Below are positions 1-11,241 of a stretch of 64,000 bases of DNA, piece after piece (position 1 is the first letter of the stretch; every line of letters starts with the position of its first letter). Source of the stretch: Monocercomonoides exilis (lineage: Eukaryota > Preaxostyla > Oxymonadida > Polymastigidae); contig LSRY02000023.1 in assembly GCA_001643675.2 (NCBI GenBank), forward strand, positions 1,031,001 through 1,095,000, given 5' to 3'. The notes beneath the pieces were generated by a model. It saw only the letters and a program-made list of their open reading frames with translations, was not told the DNA's origin and searched no databases. Position numbers and translations under genes: made by a program.

Positions 1-916
1 TTGTTTATCTGTAAATTATCAAACAAATAAAATTGGATGTCAAGGTGCTCACATAACTTCTCTCTTTCTGCTGCACAAACCAGAAAATACATGCTCTGCA
101 AAAAAAAAAAAATCAAATGTCCATTTGAAGACTTTCAAAGATGTCCATTGCTTCCAGTGAGAGTGTTTGTGGAAAGTCAGGAAAAAAAAAGTCAGCTATA
201 TATCTCATCCATGTGCTTTGCATTGATTACTCAAGTCAGAGACGATTTCATTTATTTTCTTTTTTATCTTCCTTGTGCTGCTGTTCCATAACTCCTGCTG
301 CATTTTTTCATGCTTCGACCATTCATGAACCATATTTCCATGTGGGAGATTAATCAGCAACTTTGCCAGAAAAGACAGTGAGCTTGCCAATCGCAACTGC
401 ATCATTTCTCTCTCGTATTTTTCTCATTAATTTTTGGGAATGAATTTGTGAAATGCTGAAAAAACACACATATTTATGAATTGTTGCTTCAACAGAAAAT
501 GCCAATGATCTTTTAAAAAAGAATTATAAAACTTCAAAAGGAAAACATAAAAGGAATGGAAAAGAATAAAAAAGAAAAACAGAACAACGAGCACAAACGA
601 GTCAATGAGTCAAATATTATTCGAACAACCCCACAAAAATGGATGACAAACCCCAATTTCCTTTCCATAACTAAAAAAAAGATATAAAAGAATAAAAAGA
701 AATGAAAAGTTTTTTTTGAAAAAAAAAATTGTTTTTTTTGCATTCATTGCCATCATCATCTCATCATGGCTCAAGCTCCAGAAAAATATTCTGAAAAGCG
801 CCAACAAGTCCAATTGAAAAGCTCGTGCTATCCCAATGTCTCACTCGCTCTTATCTTCTTCTTCTTCTTCTTCTAATCCTTCTTCAAGCACAATCTCTCT
901 GGTGTGTTGTTTCCCA
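1..916. other. intergenic, AT-rich, no supportable gene
   Basis: Only short reading frames without recognisable domains are present, with A and T homopolymer runs (for example 712-740). It lies downstream of the 3' end of the minus-strand surface-protein gene whose TGA is at 917-919, so it probably holds that gene's 3' UTR and spacer. A plus-strand frame at 825-1496 is only the complement of the serine/acid-rich tail of that gene. Confidence 0.5.
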
Positions 917-3900
917 TCACTCATCCTCTTTCTTCTCATCGGTGCTTCCCATCTTGCTCAATTCTCCCACAAGATCAACCGCATCCGACATCGTGAACAC
1001 AATCGCCCCTTCCGGAAATCGCATGAAAAACTCTCTTTTCAGCTCTTCCAGCCCAGGCCTCTCCTCTGCCTTCTGCGCCATCCCTTTGCTCGCAACCTCC
1101 CCAAGAGACGACTCACAACCCACCAACATCTTCGGCCTCTCCCCATCTTTGATCTTCTTCCCCGCCATTTCTGCCTCATACTCCCCAAACGGGATCTGCA
1201 GCGTCAGACACTCCCACAACATCATCCCAATCGAAAACACCACTGATTCCTTTGTTGCTCCAATCTTCTTGTTCATCAGCAACTCGGGCGCCTTCCACCG
1301 CAAACACTCATATCGGTTGTCTTCCTCATCCTCAAAGGCCGATGAGGGCAGAGAGTCACTTTCATCATCATCATCATCACTGGCAGATGTCACAACTGTC
1401 GATGAAGAGATGGATGAGGAATCAGAATCATCAGACGAGAAGTCTGAATGCATCACAATGCAGATCACCATATGTTCTGAAAACAACACAATGTGAGGAC
1501 TGAGGTTGGCAAGGGAAGAAAGAGTATTTTCGATCTCGTCAAATGAATGGAGAGCTCCATTCGCCACCCAGAACAGGATTTGAGCAGCTGTCTGCTCTCT
1601 TTGCTGAAGACTCCCAATCGCCATCTCTTTCTTCTCATTCCTCCCATGCAACAACATGAACAGAGAATCCCTCAAGTCAACAATCAGCTTTTCATGTGGT
1701 GATGAGCATGCCATGGCATCCACAAGATTCGACATCGATGAGGTGGTTGGACACAGATCATCTCCCCGAACAAAAGTGGAATCTGAATTAGTTGTTGAAG
1801 TTGTTGAAGTGGATGAAATGGAAGGTGATGGCGTTCTCTTTCTTGTCTCTTCTTCCTCCTCCTCGTCCACTTTCTCCAGAGCCCAATCTGGAATCTTGTC
1901 TGAATCTCTCCCCAGAATATATTCAGTTGAGCCACTCTCAGATAGAAGATGCTCAGATGACTCCGAATGTCCAAGGCTTTTCGCATACACTCTTTTCTTT
2001 ATCCTCTCCTCATTCTTCTTCTCTGCCTCTCTTTCGGCTCTTCGCCACTGTTCCTCAGGCGACATCTCCATCGTCATCATCTCAATCAGCTTTGGATCCT
2101 TTTTGATATTGTCATTCACAATCTCTCTCAGATCTTCGTTCTCATTTTTAGCTTTTCTCCATCGAACAATAAATATTACAGAAATAATCAGAACAATCAA
2201 AAGAATAATTGCCATCACAATCACAATTATTGGCCATATCGATCTTTCTTTCTTTCCTCCTTCGGCAATCCTTTCATCTCCACTTGTTTTGGATTCACTC
2301 CTGTTCTTCAGAACGAAAGAATCAGTGGCTGATGGAGAATCAGCACTCCCAAACAGAATACACACCCTCACTTCTGCTTCGCTTGCCACCCCTTCAACTG
2401 TCTTGACAGGAACAGAACCATGCACCTCTTCTTCTGATATGAAAGCGCTTTCATCAAACGAATATTTCTCAACCACTTCCTCATCCCCAACTGCTGCAAC
2501 GGTCTTGAACGAGAGGTTGCATGGAAGGAGAACTGATCCTCTGAACACAACATTCACCACCTCCCCTGACTTTTCCGATGACACACTCTCCACCCTCGGG
2601 ATGAAAAACGAAGATGCTCTTTCTCTGGCAATCCCTTCCAGTGTGCATCCTTCATTCAACATCCACAACGATGTATTCGGCAACACTCCATCCCCTCCTT
2701 TCAAACTCACAACCCTCAATCTTCCTGAGCCTCCACACAGAATGTTTCTTCGTGCCGATCCATAATTCGCTATCGACGGATTGTTGTTCTCAAATCTCCC
2801 ATCATATATCTCCACACTTCCACCTGACAACGAAAGCCCGCCGTTCTTCGAGTTGCTGATTGTTGTGTCTTTCATCCCAACATTGCTGGATTGAACATCC
2901 ACAAGTGACCCATTCCATCTGCACATCTCTTTGAATTCATTTCTGTTCTCGTTTTCATTTTCATTCACAAGCCCTCCATCAAATCGACACAGACTTATTG
3001 AAACATCCTTTGCATTGTGAATCTCCACAATGCTTCCTTTTCTTGACAGAGAATGGCAATCTGAGTAAGAGCAGTTTGAAAGAACTATTTGAGCAGAAGT
3101 TGAAGAAACAGAGAGAACAGAAGATCCTTCCGAATTCCTTGAACAGTGATTGAATGAGGAGATTCCAACAGAAACAGAACCTGAAGTCTTTTCGTTTATT
3201 GAAAAGACACAACCATCAGACAGCTTCACTCCATCAGCTGATATTCCATTGAATACAACTTCTTTGCAGTCAACAATCTCAAACACATTTGCCATTGAGT
3301 CAATTTGTTCCAGTTTCACATTTGTCAATGATATCTCTTTGCCGCTGAACAGGAATGAAGGCTTCTTGAACGAGAGGAGTGACACTGAGCAGTTGTCAAT
3401 ATGAAGAATTCCATTTTTAATGCTCAGCAAAGTTGAATTGAGAACAACAGATTCAATGTTCTCTGATTGGCCAACAGAAGAGAAATCAACAGATGAAAGA
3501 GACAGCTGGGCATTTGCTTCATGGATGATTGAACTTCCAGAATATGAAAATGACTGGCCAAAATCGAATTTCAATTTTTCAATCCGAACAGTCTCTGAGA
3601 TTGAAATGAGACTTCCCTCATTGATATTAATTGTTGAGTTCAGATGAACCAGAGCAGCTGAGGAAGATTGCAATGAGCGGATGATCAAATCCATTGCTTC
3701 GCATTCCCCAACAATAACCGTCTCCTTCGAGATCAACAGCTGCGAATACGACGAAGGAATGATGTGTTGCACTCCAACATCCAATGATTGGCAAGGCATG
3801 CTGAACTCTCCACATTGCTTGCTATCTTTGTGATTTTCAGAAACGGAAGACACAAATATCGTCTCGCTCAGATATTTCACGACTCTCAGCAGAAGATCTT

Positions 3901-6900
3901 CTTCTCCTTCAAACGAGTCAGTTGTGCAACCCCACACCGCAAGATCCTTCACAAACGGTGCTCTGAAATCCAGCAAGAATTGCTCATCAGCAATTTGTGT
4001 TTCGATTGAGTGACATCTCACATACACATCTCTTCCCTTCAATGCGGTGTTGTCTTTGAGGGTGATATTTGAGAGAACAAAATTCAGAGGATGTTCAACT
4101 GTTGAGGTGCATTCCAGAAACATCCACCCGCCTCTTCCTGTATTGGAGCAAAAGCATTCAGAAATCGTGCAAAATGAGCAGTCAAAGTTTCCTTCCTCAT
4201 TCAACACATTAAACATCCCTCCTCCCTTTCCACACCTTTTTCCACCACACTTCTTCATCGTTGTGTTTCTCATCACAATTTTCAATGACTCATCGTTCAC
4301 ATTTCGAATGATGGGAATATCATCTGTTGTGTTCTGAGCGACTTCTTCGAATACGCTCCATTCAACAACAATGTCTTGTTCAGCTTCATTTTTTTCTCTT
4401 CTGGAAATCTTTGAAATGCTCAATCCGCTTGCTCCTTCCAGCTCAACATTCTTCATCGTCAGGTTTTTAACATTCAATATCGTTGTTGACAACACAGAAA
4501 TAACATCTTTTGAAAAGCTGAGTGATTGTATCGTTACAAATTCCAATTTGACTGTGCCCCCATCTGCCTTGATCAGCCCGTAATTCATTATTTCTTCTCT
4601 GCTTTCTTCATTTTTTGTGAATGAGCAGTCTTTCAGAGTCAACAGTCCTTCACTTGAACCAACATGGATCAGAACGTTCACTCCACTTGTGAATGAAGAT
4701 GGAATCACAAACTTCATCAGTTCGAGATTTGTGATGCCCTGAGTCTTCATTACTGCTTCCTCTCCTCCTTCAAGAGATGAGAGACATTCCAAAGAGCATA
4801 TTTCTTCATCATCTGATTTTAAAGAAACTCCACTCACATCAACACTTTTTTGGAGAACTCCTTTTCCAATGATATTGATATTCTTTTCATTTCCTTCAGG
4901 CAGTCGATCCAGAGAATAATCGATTGATTGGCAAGGATAATCAGAAAGCCCACAAACGCACACATCGCAACCTTCACCTCCTATAAATATCTCTGAGCCA
5001 ATCGCTCTCCAAAAATACGCCAATGGAATAGCATTTGCTGTGTCATTCCCATCAAAGCCTCTCAATGAATCCAATGAAATATCTGCCAGATGATCGGACA
5101 CAAATGGAAGTGAGTCATTTGTGATGCTCTTTGTCAAGTTGGATGATTCAACAAAAAGATCATTTCCATATTTTGCAATATTTGGCTTGTCTTCCTCAAA
5201 AATGGGGGATGAGATCACAAATGAAGAACAATCATCAATCAGCTTCAGTGCCATCCCTCCACCGAAGCCAGTCTTCCGTTCTTCAGCAGGAGCTGTGCAT
5301 CCTGTGAATGTGCATGAAATAATATTTATTTGAATATTCCCTTTCAACTGAGCATCGATGGCTCCTCCTCTGCTTCCTTCAGCCAGCACAGAGCATCCAT
5401 CAAAATCGCATTCTTCAACATTTATTTCTGCCTTTGAATCTTCATCATCGCTGTTATCAATGCTCAAACAGCCTCCACTTCCATCAGTTCTTTCAATTTC
5501 TGTGAAACGGCAGTTTGTCATGTTCAACCATTTGGTGTTCATCAATTCATCCCTTGTGCAACTTCCAGACAAAGAGATCAACGGATTTCCATTCAAGACA
5601 ATTGATAAAGCTGAGAATTTGTCGATTGTCAAAATTCCTGATTCAACAGACAAGAACAGAAATGTCAATTCTAATGATGGATTTTGAAGGGAAAGAGAAC
5701 ACTGATTCAAAGTCAGTTGCGAAGAAGAAGAAACAAAAGTGGAGTGTGAAGAGAAAGAAGGAGGAAGAGAGAAGATAAGTTTTGATAATTCTGTTTCAAT
5801 GCTTGTTGTTATCATTGCTGAGTTTGATGTTGAACTTGCATCAGCGACTGTCCAACAACTTTGATCATCATTTCCTCGAATTTCATGTTTCTGTTCAGCA
5901 AAGGTCAATTCATCTCTCATCTGAATCATTCCATTCACAACAACTTTCTTTTCTCCTGTTGGCCTTGTGAGTGAATGTTTCATTGTCAAACAAGGGAATT
6001 GGACAATTCCACAATGGGAATGGTCAGATGCCTCGACGTTGCTCACATGAATTTCTTCTGGGGTGGGGAGGAGATAGATGCACAGAGGAATGGCTACACT
6101 GTTGTTTCCATTGTCGTATCCTCTCACTTTGTCAACAGAATCCAAGGTGGCTGTCACACACGAGATCTTTTGAGGATTGGCGATTGCTTCCAGATTGGGT
6201 GAAAAGACAAAAATGTCACTTCCCCACTTGGCTGTGTTTGTGCCAAATGAGGAAGAAATCAGGATATTGGGATTTTCATTCATCAATCGAAGAAGAATTC
6301 CACCCCCGAGTCCATTCAATGCCGAGCAATAGCATCCATCAAAAGATCCGCCTTTCACTTTCACTTCATTCGCCTCTCCCACACAAAGCATCATTGATCC
6401 TCCATCAGTTGATGTTGTGCTTCCACATCCAGAAAATGAACAAGAATCCAGATCGATGTTAACCTTGTCGTTGGAAAACGACATCACAGCTGCTCCACCG
6501 GTTGTTCTCTCAATCTCATCAAAGGAACACTCAGAAAGTGCCAATGAAATTCCATTTGCTGAAGAAAGCGAAAACAACGAAGTTGAAGAGATAGTCTTTG
6601 CCAAGTTTACATTATTCATCTGAAGGATCCCATTCCGAACATTTATCAACTCTGTGGTGAATGCTGTTTGTGCCGAGTGTCCGCTTCCAGCAGATATGTT
6701 CAGCGCACTTATCCTCAGCTCTCCTGCTCCAGTTATCTCAAACAGCCTTGACCGACGATTATTTTCATGTACCGAATCATGCACAAGAACAAAGTCTCTC
6801 ACTGAAAATGTGCCTGTAGAGACTGAAAAAAGAGATAAGCTTGATTCTTCAAATTCTGAATGGATTTCTGTGCTCATATCACTTTGGCCATATATTGTGA

Positions 6901-8671
6901 AAGTGTTGGAACTGCAGTCCACACTCTTGGTCTCTTTTATTTTTCCTGTGAGAATCTCGATGTCAGTCACATGGTTAGGAATAAGTTGAGTCAAGCAATG
7001 GCTGATAGTGTTGCATGGATGGCTTTTATCCAAGCCACATGCATATGTGTCAATTCCTTTTTGTTTTGAATCAGTCGATGACACAAATCTGATTCTTCCA
7101 AAATCATTTCGAAGCCATTCACTTTTGTCCACAATTTTTGAATAATCCAAGCTGACTCTGTTTTCAGTTTCCCTGGTTGAATAGCAACTTGAATCAATGT
7201 TGTTTGATGTTGAATTTTTCAAAACAATATCATGACCACCAATTCTGCATGAATTGTTATGAAAGAAACAGTAATAAAACAATATTCCACAATTGTTCGA
7301 ACCAACATCCTGAAAAACAGCACCTCCTCCAAGCATTGCCATACAGTTACAGAAGAAGCAATTTGAAACGATAACTTTATCCGTTGGCTTCCAATGCTCA
7401 ATTGCTCCTCCTGTGGAAGAAGATGGATTGTTTGCTTCACAATTCAAAAATAATGAATCAATAATACAATGTTTTTGTCTTATCGTCATTGTTGGACAAA
7501 TACTGATTGCTCCTGCATCATTCCCAGTTGAACAGTTTCGAAAAGAACTACTAACAACCAGAGTTTGAGTCAAAACGTTCTCTGCCATTATTCCTCCTCC
7601 TCCGCAATCTGTTGTTCCTGCAGCCTCACATTTATAAAAGCTTGAATGAAGAACCATACACTCAGATATTTTGAAGGCATATATTCCACCGCCTCGAGTT
7701 GAAGAAGCATTGCATCTCGTGAATGAAGAATTTTCAACAGTCAGAATGGCAGTTGAATTTTCATGCACATAAAGCGCTCCTCCTTGCGGTGCCGTGCAGT
7801 CAACCCATTCGCACAATGAAAACGATTGGCTTTCTGTTGTGTCCATTCGTTCTTTTTTCTGAAAAGCATTCATTTCTCTTTTCCCAAAGTTTATTGTTGT
7901 GTTTTTGCAGATAAACTCTTGTGAAGAATAGGATCCACTCGAGATCCCTCCTTCAAAGGCATTCACACACGAATAAATGAGTGTGTTCTCCATCGAACTC
8001 AGCAAGCATGTATGTTCCATTTGGTAATCTCCGTTTTTGTCAAATTTCACAGACATGTTCCTGAAGGCACAATTAACAATCCGTTCACTATGGCTCTTTC
8101 CGAACAATAGGAAATAGTCTGACGATGAGACAACCAGATCCGAAAACATGGAATTTCTCAAAATGACGGAATTCTTGTGATCAGATGAAATCATGAGACT
8201 TCCAGAGTAAATATTCATTTGAGGAATCACACTCAAGTTTGCCATGTTGATTGATCCGCTTTGAAGATGAAAAGGAGATTCCGATATTTGGTTGGATATG
8301 CAGGAGTCCATCATCAGAGTTGAGTATTCTGTTAGAAGCACAAAAGATGATGATGAATGTTCAAGTGCCACATTTTTCAGTCCAACTGTAGAATTGTAGA
8401 ATCCCAAAAATGCATTTATGACTGTAGAAATTCCTGACTGCTGTCTTTCTGCTCCAGATAATACACTTCGCTCACACAAATTATAATCATTGTTGTTTGC
8501 AGGAAAATGCTCATCTTGTTCTATGATTCGGTTCGGATCAATGATGAAATCGTGATTATCACAATTTCTGTAAAAATCTTCATATCTTGATGAAGGAACT
8601 CCAATGAACCCTTGACCTTTGAACACGGCCACAAGAAGCAAGTGTGCAAATAAAAACATGTGCAAGCTCAT
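917..8671 (-). CDS. giant beta-helix surface protein with one TM segment and a cytoplasmic pseudokinase domain
   Basis: A 2,584-residue single-exon frame from ATG at 8671 to TGA. It starts with a hydrophobic signal peptide (about residues 1-20). A very long ectodomain follows, rich in N-glycosylation-type Asn-X-Ser/Thr sites and repeated beta-helix signatures such as 'GGALYV', 'GGGIYAF' and 'FTRCNASSTRGGG', as in polymorphic-outer-membrane-protein-like right-handed parallel beta helices. A single membrane segment lies at about 2142-2168, followed by basic residues. The cytoplasmic part has a protein-kinase C-lobe: 'WKAPEL' (the APE motif) near 2458, then 'FSIGMMLWECLTLQIPFGE' (helix F) and a conserved late 'RP'. 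I see no VAIK lysine, HRD or DFG motif, and an acidic/serine insert sits where the activation region should be, so it is probably a pseudokinase. This architecture is a large expanded family in oxymonads (from memory). Likely role: surface recognition or adhesion coupled to cytoplasmic scaffolding (inference). Confidence 0.88.
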   Translation of the reverse strand: MSLHMFLFAHLLLVAVFKGQGFIGVPSSRYEDFYRNCDNHDFIIDPNRIIEQDEHFPANNNDYNLCERSVLSGAERQQSGISTVINAFLGFYNSTVGLKNVALEHSSSSFVLLTEYSTLMMDSCISNQISESPFHLQSGSINMANLSVIPQMNIYSGSLMISSDHKNSVILRNSMFSDLVVSSSDYFLLFGKSHSERIVNCAFRNMSVKFDKNGDYQMEHTCLLSSMENTLIYSCVNAFEGGISSGSYSSQEFICKNTTINFGKREMNAFQKKERMDTTESQSFSLCEWVDCTAPQGGALYVHENSTAILTVENSSFTRCNASSTRGGGIYAFKISECMVLHSSFYKCEAAGTTDCGGGGIMAENVLTQTLVVSSSFRNCSTGNDAGAISICPTMTIRQKHCIIDSLFLNCEANNPSSSTGGAIEHWKPTDKVIVSNCFFCNCMAMLGGGAVFQDVGSNNCGILFYYCFFHNNSCRIGGHDIVLKNSTSNNIDSSCYSTRETENRVSLDYSKIVDKSEWLRNDFGRIRFVSSTDSKQKGIDTYACGLDKSHPCNTISHCLTQLIPNHVTDIEILTGKIKETKSVDCSSNTFTIYGQSDMSTEIHSEFEESSLSLFSVSTGTFSVRDFVLVHDSVHENNRRSRLFEITGAGELRISALNISAGSGHSAQTAFTTELINVRNGILQMNNVNLAKTISSTSLFSLSSANGISLALSECSFDEIERTTGGAAVMSFSNDKVNIDLDSCSFSGCGSTTSTDGGSMMLCVGEANEVKVKGGSFDGCYCSALNGLGGGILLRLMNENPNILISSSFGTNTAKWGSDIFVFSPNLEAIANPQKISCVTATLDSVDKVRGYDNGNNSVAIPLCIYLLPTPEEIHVSNVEASDHSHCGIVQFPCLTMKHSLTRPTGEKKVVVNGMIQMRDELTFAEQKHEIRGNDDQSCWTVADASSTSNSAMITTSIETELSKLIFSLPPSFSSHSTFVSSSSQLTLNQCSLSLQNPSLELTFLFLSVESGILTIDKFSALSIVLNGNPLISLSGSCTRDELMNTKWLNMTNCRFTEIERTDGSGGCLSIDNSDDEDSKAEINVEECDFDGCSVLAEGSRGGAIDAQLKGNIQINIISCTFTGCTAPAEERKTGFGGGMALKLIDDCSSFVISSPIFEEDKPNIAKYGNDLFVESSNLTKSITNDSLPFVSDHLADISLDSLRGFDGNDTANAIPLAYFWRAIGSEIFIGGEGCDVCVCGLSDYPCQSIDYSLDRLPEGNEKNINIIGKGVLQKSVDVSGVSLKSDDEEICSLECLSSLEGGEEAVMKTQGITNLELMKFVIPSSFTSGVNVLIHVGSSEGLLTLKDCSFTKNEESREEIMNYGLIKADGGTVKLEFVTIQSLSFSKDVISVLSTTILNVKNLTMKNVELEGASGLSISKISRREKNEAEQDIVVEWSVFEEVAQNTTDDIPIIRNVNDESLKIVMRNTTMKKCGGKRCGKGGGMFNVLNEEGNFDCSFCTISECFCSNTGRGGWMFLECTSTVEHPLNFVLSNITLKDNTALKGRDVYVRCHSIETQIADEQFLLDFRAPFVKDLAVWGCTTDSFEGEEDLLLRVVKYLSETIFVSSVSENHKDSKQCGEFSMPCQSLDVGVQHIIPSSYSQLLISKETVIVGECEAMDLIIRSLQSSSAALVHLNSTININEGSLISISETVRIEKLKFDFGQSFSYSGSSIIHEANAQLSLSSVDFSSVGQSENIESVVLNSTLLSIKNGILHIDNCSVSLLSFKKPSFLFSGKEISLTNVKLEQIDSMANVFEIVDCKEVVFNGISADGVKLSDGCVFSINEKTSGSVSVGISSFNHCSRNSEGSSVLSVSSTSAQIVLSNCSYSDCHSLSRKGSIVEIHNAKDVSISLCRFDGGLVNENENENRNEFKEMCRWNGSLVDVQSSNVGMKDTTISNSKNGGLSLSGGSVEIYDGRFENNNPSIANYGSARRNILCGGSGRLRVVSLKGGDGVLPNTSLWMLNEGCTLEGIARERASSFFIPRVESVSSEKSGEVVNVVFRGSVLLPCNLSFKTVAAVGDEEVVEKYSFDESAFISEEEVHGSVPVKTVEGVASEAEVRVCILFGSADSPSATDSFVLKNRSESKTSGDERIAEGGKKERSIWPIIVIVMAIILLIVLIISVIFIVRWRKAKNENEDLREIVNDNIKKDPKLIEMMTMEMSPEEQWRRAEREAEKKNEERIKKRVYAKSLGHSESSEHLLSESGSTEYILGRDSDKIPDWALEKVDEEEEEETRKRTPSPSISSTSTTSTTNSDSTFVRGDDLCPTTSSMSNLVDAMACSSPHEKLIVDLRDSLFMLLHGRNEKKEMAIGSLQQREQTAAQILFWVANGALHSFDEIENTLSSLANLSPHIVLFSEHMVICIVMHSDFSSDDSDSSSISSSTVVTSASDDDDDESDSLPSSAFEDEEDNRYECLRWKAPELLMNKKIGATKESVVFSIGMMLWECLTLQIPFGEYEAEMAGKKIKDGERPKMLVGCESSLGEVASKGMAQKAEERPGLEELKREFFMRFPEGAIVFTMSDAVDLVGELSKMGSTDEKKEDE

Positions 8672-11241
8672 CCCCAGAAATATATTATGGTTTCACTGAA
8701 AAAGAAAAAAATATGTGTTTCATATTTGATCAAAGTGCAAAATAAAAACATCAAATTCAGATCATGAAGAAAGAAGGAGAAATACCTGTCGTTTGAAATG
8801 TAAGGTTTGCCTTTTCACAAAATTAATTCTATTCAATGTTCCATCGATTTTTCATCGCATCCATCTTTGTCTTCGAATCCAATGCTGTTTCTTTTTTCAT
8901 TTGTTATTCCTTGTGCTCTGTCTGAATCAAGCTTCTTTTCTGTTGATGGAGGTCATTTCATCTGCATGGCTGCCGTTTCGTCAAAACTTCTGAACAGAAC
9001 AGAAAAGAAAAGAAAAGAAAAGATGAAGATTTTGACGAATCCATCGGTTGAGTGGCATTTACATAATATTCCATTCAAAAAGAGAATGAAGATTCTTCAA
9101 CGCAGCTCAGAAGAAAGAATCGATTTCATCAGATCACTTTCGTTGTTGTCAAATATTCCGTTCAATTGGGAGATAGCATTTCCTGTTTTTTCTTCACGCA
9201 AAGCTGAATGCGAAGCAGAAAGAAAGAACGCGTAAATGGAGAGCAGAGACAGACAGAGAAGATCTGATGCAATGATGCGCTCACGCTCAGATCGTTGATA
9301 GTATTCTCTCCATTTTCACTTTTTCTGAAAACAGACAATTTGAGTCAACCAAAGTGCAAAGGAGAAAGAGCAAAAAGTATGTTCTGCTGTTCAACAAGAA
9401 AAAACACACCATTCATTTGAAACGACTCAACTTCATCGTTTTGACCAGTTTTCTCAAGTTCTCTGAATCAATTTTCCTGTTCTGAAATTTTTGTTGAGAA
9501 AAAAACAGAAATTTCAATGTTTAATTGTTATGAAAAAGAAATGGAACAGAAAGATTGAACATTGGATTTTCAAGCTCGATTGTTCATTTCAAAAGAATTG
9601 ATTTCGTTGAGACATATTGAGCAGCAAAGATGCAAATCTGGAACAAGAAAATTGCAAATGCAAGCCTTTGAAATTGGCTGATGTGTTCTTGTTGATTGTT
9701 CGTGTATTGCGCGATAAATATACAGATTTGTGAAGTCACTGGGCTTTTGAAGAAAATTGAACAATCGAAAGAAGCTTTTGATTTGAACTTTCTTCGCTTT
9801 GAAAAATATATTCAAATGAATTTTTTTGTTGGAGAAGAAGAAAAATACGAAGATGCAAATTCCGGCAAATGTTCTGCGTCTGTCCTCTGCATTGAATGAC
9901 CAAAAAAATAAAAGTCAACGAGAATAAGAAGATATCATCAAATAAAGCATTGAAACCTCTTCAAAAGCCAATAAATGAAGTGACACTGAAACGGAAGAAG
10001 AGCATCGAAAATTCAAATCTTCCAAAGTTGGATGTGAAGTCCAAATAATTTAGGCAACCCAGCAAGCTTTTTGAATGTTTTTTTAGCAAGTGTCTTTATG
10101 GAGCAAGATGGAATATATTTGGTGCAATTCTTATTTTGTTGTTTTCGAAAGAACATGGGCTGAAACAGAAGCTGTTGATCCTCATCGTTCTTGCTTCGGA
10201 AGCACAACCACGAAAAGCTGTTCTTCGCTTTCAAAAATCCACAAAACGCAGGTAAATTCTTTCAAAAGGTTGGGGCAGTTATCTCACTTCCATTGAGGAA
10301 GATAACTTCTGTTTCATTGTTTGGTATTGCTTCCTTTCCTTTTCATCTCGATAAATGCCTCTTCTTCAGCACAGTTGTAATTTAATTTGTCAAAAAACAC
10401 CAGAAACTGTCCTCATGACTTATGTTCTGAAAAAAAATGCTCCGTTTGGTCTGATGTTCGATTCCAGTCGAATTCCATCTTATTTTTCTTCTTTTTTTAT
10501 AAATCTATAAGTCGATTTTGTTTTCATCTCTTGTTCCGATTGAAAATAATGAATATTGCGCAACTTCATTTATTTCCCAATGTCTATACAATAATAAGCT
10601 CCATTCACATCGTATTGCTCTACAAAGCGGAGATTGGCCATTTCAATAATTATTCGGATTCCTGGGCTTTGGAGAGGATACAGATGGAAATATCTTCACA
10701 ACAAACAGAACAATAAAAATCACATACACTACGTCTTTTTCGCTATTAACAAAATTGTTGTATTCCCCCTGGCCATCCAATTGTCAAAAATAATCTGACA
10801 AAATTTCGTCGTTGGGAATGTCTTTTCGTTCATCCATGTCGAAACAGAAAATAATATTTCAAGTCCTGTCGTTAATGTTGATTCATCAATGTCTCATTTT
10901 GTGAAGAAATATTTGAAAAATATTAATTATTCTCACAAGAAGCCATTATAATTTTTTGTTGATTCATTCCTTTCTGAAAATGTAAAAACGAATGAGGAAG
11001 GCGTGAACGCACGTATTTTCATTGCAATTCTTATTTTTATTTTTCAAATATTTCTCCTCTCCAAGCATGTTCTCGTTCAACGTGAACGTCCAAATGGTGC
11101 AGTTTTCAGAATACAAAGCTCGTCAGAAAATGCAGGCGAAAGATGGCACCCAAAAATTAATGAGTTTGCATTCATTGCTGCATTCGAATTCTTGCTGGTT
11201 GCATTTCTGTTTTTAAGATTTTTGTGATTATTTTTGTTCAG
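8672..11241. other. 2.6-kb spacer with no convincing gene
   Basis: It separates the divergent surface gene (minus) and the helical-repeat gene (plus). A 142-codon plus-strand frame at 8807-9235 with a basic C-terminal half is the longest candidate, but it has no recognisable domain and no support. A short AAAAG run lies near 9000-9025. The first exon(s) of the gene starting at 11242 must lie somewhere in 10.7-11.2 kb, but I could not place a start or a donor site with confidence. Confidence 0.4.

Noticed and set aside
917-8671. Active protein kinase at the C-terminus of the surface protein
   Set aside because: The APE region and helix F are recognisable, but I find no catalytic HRD, DFG or ATP-binding lysine.
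8807-9235. 142-codon plus-strand frame upstream of the surface gene
   Set aside because: No recognisable domain, no close splice or regulatory context, and no way to distinguish it from chance.
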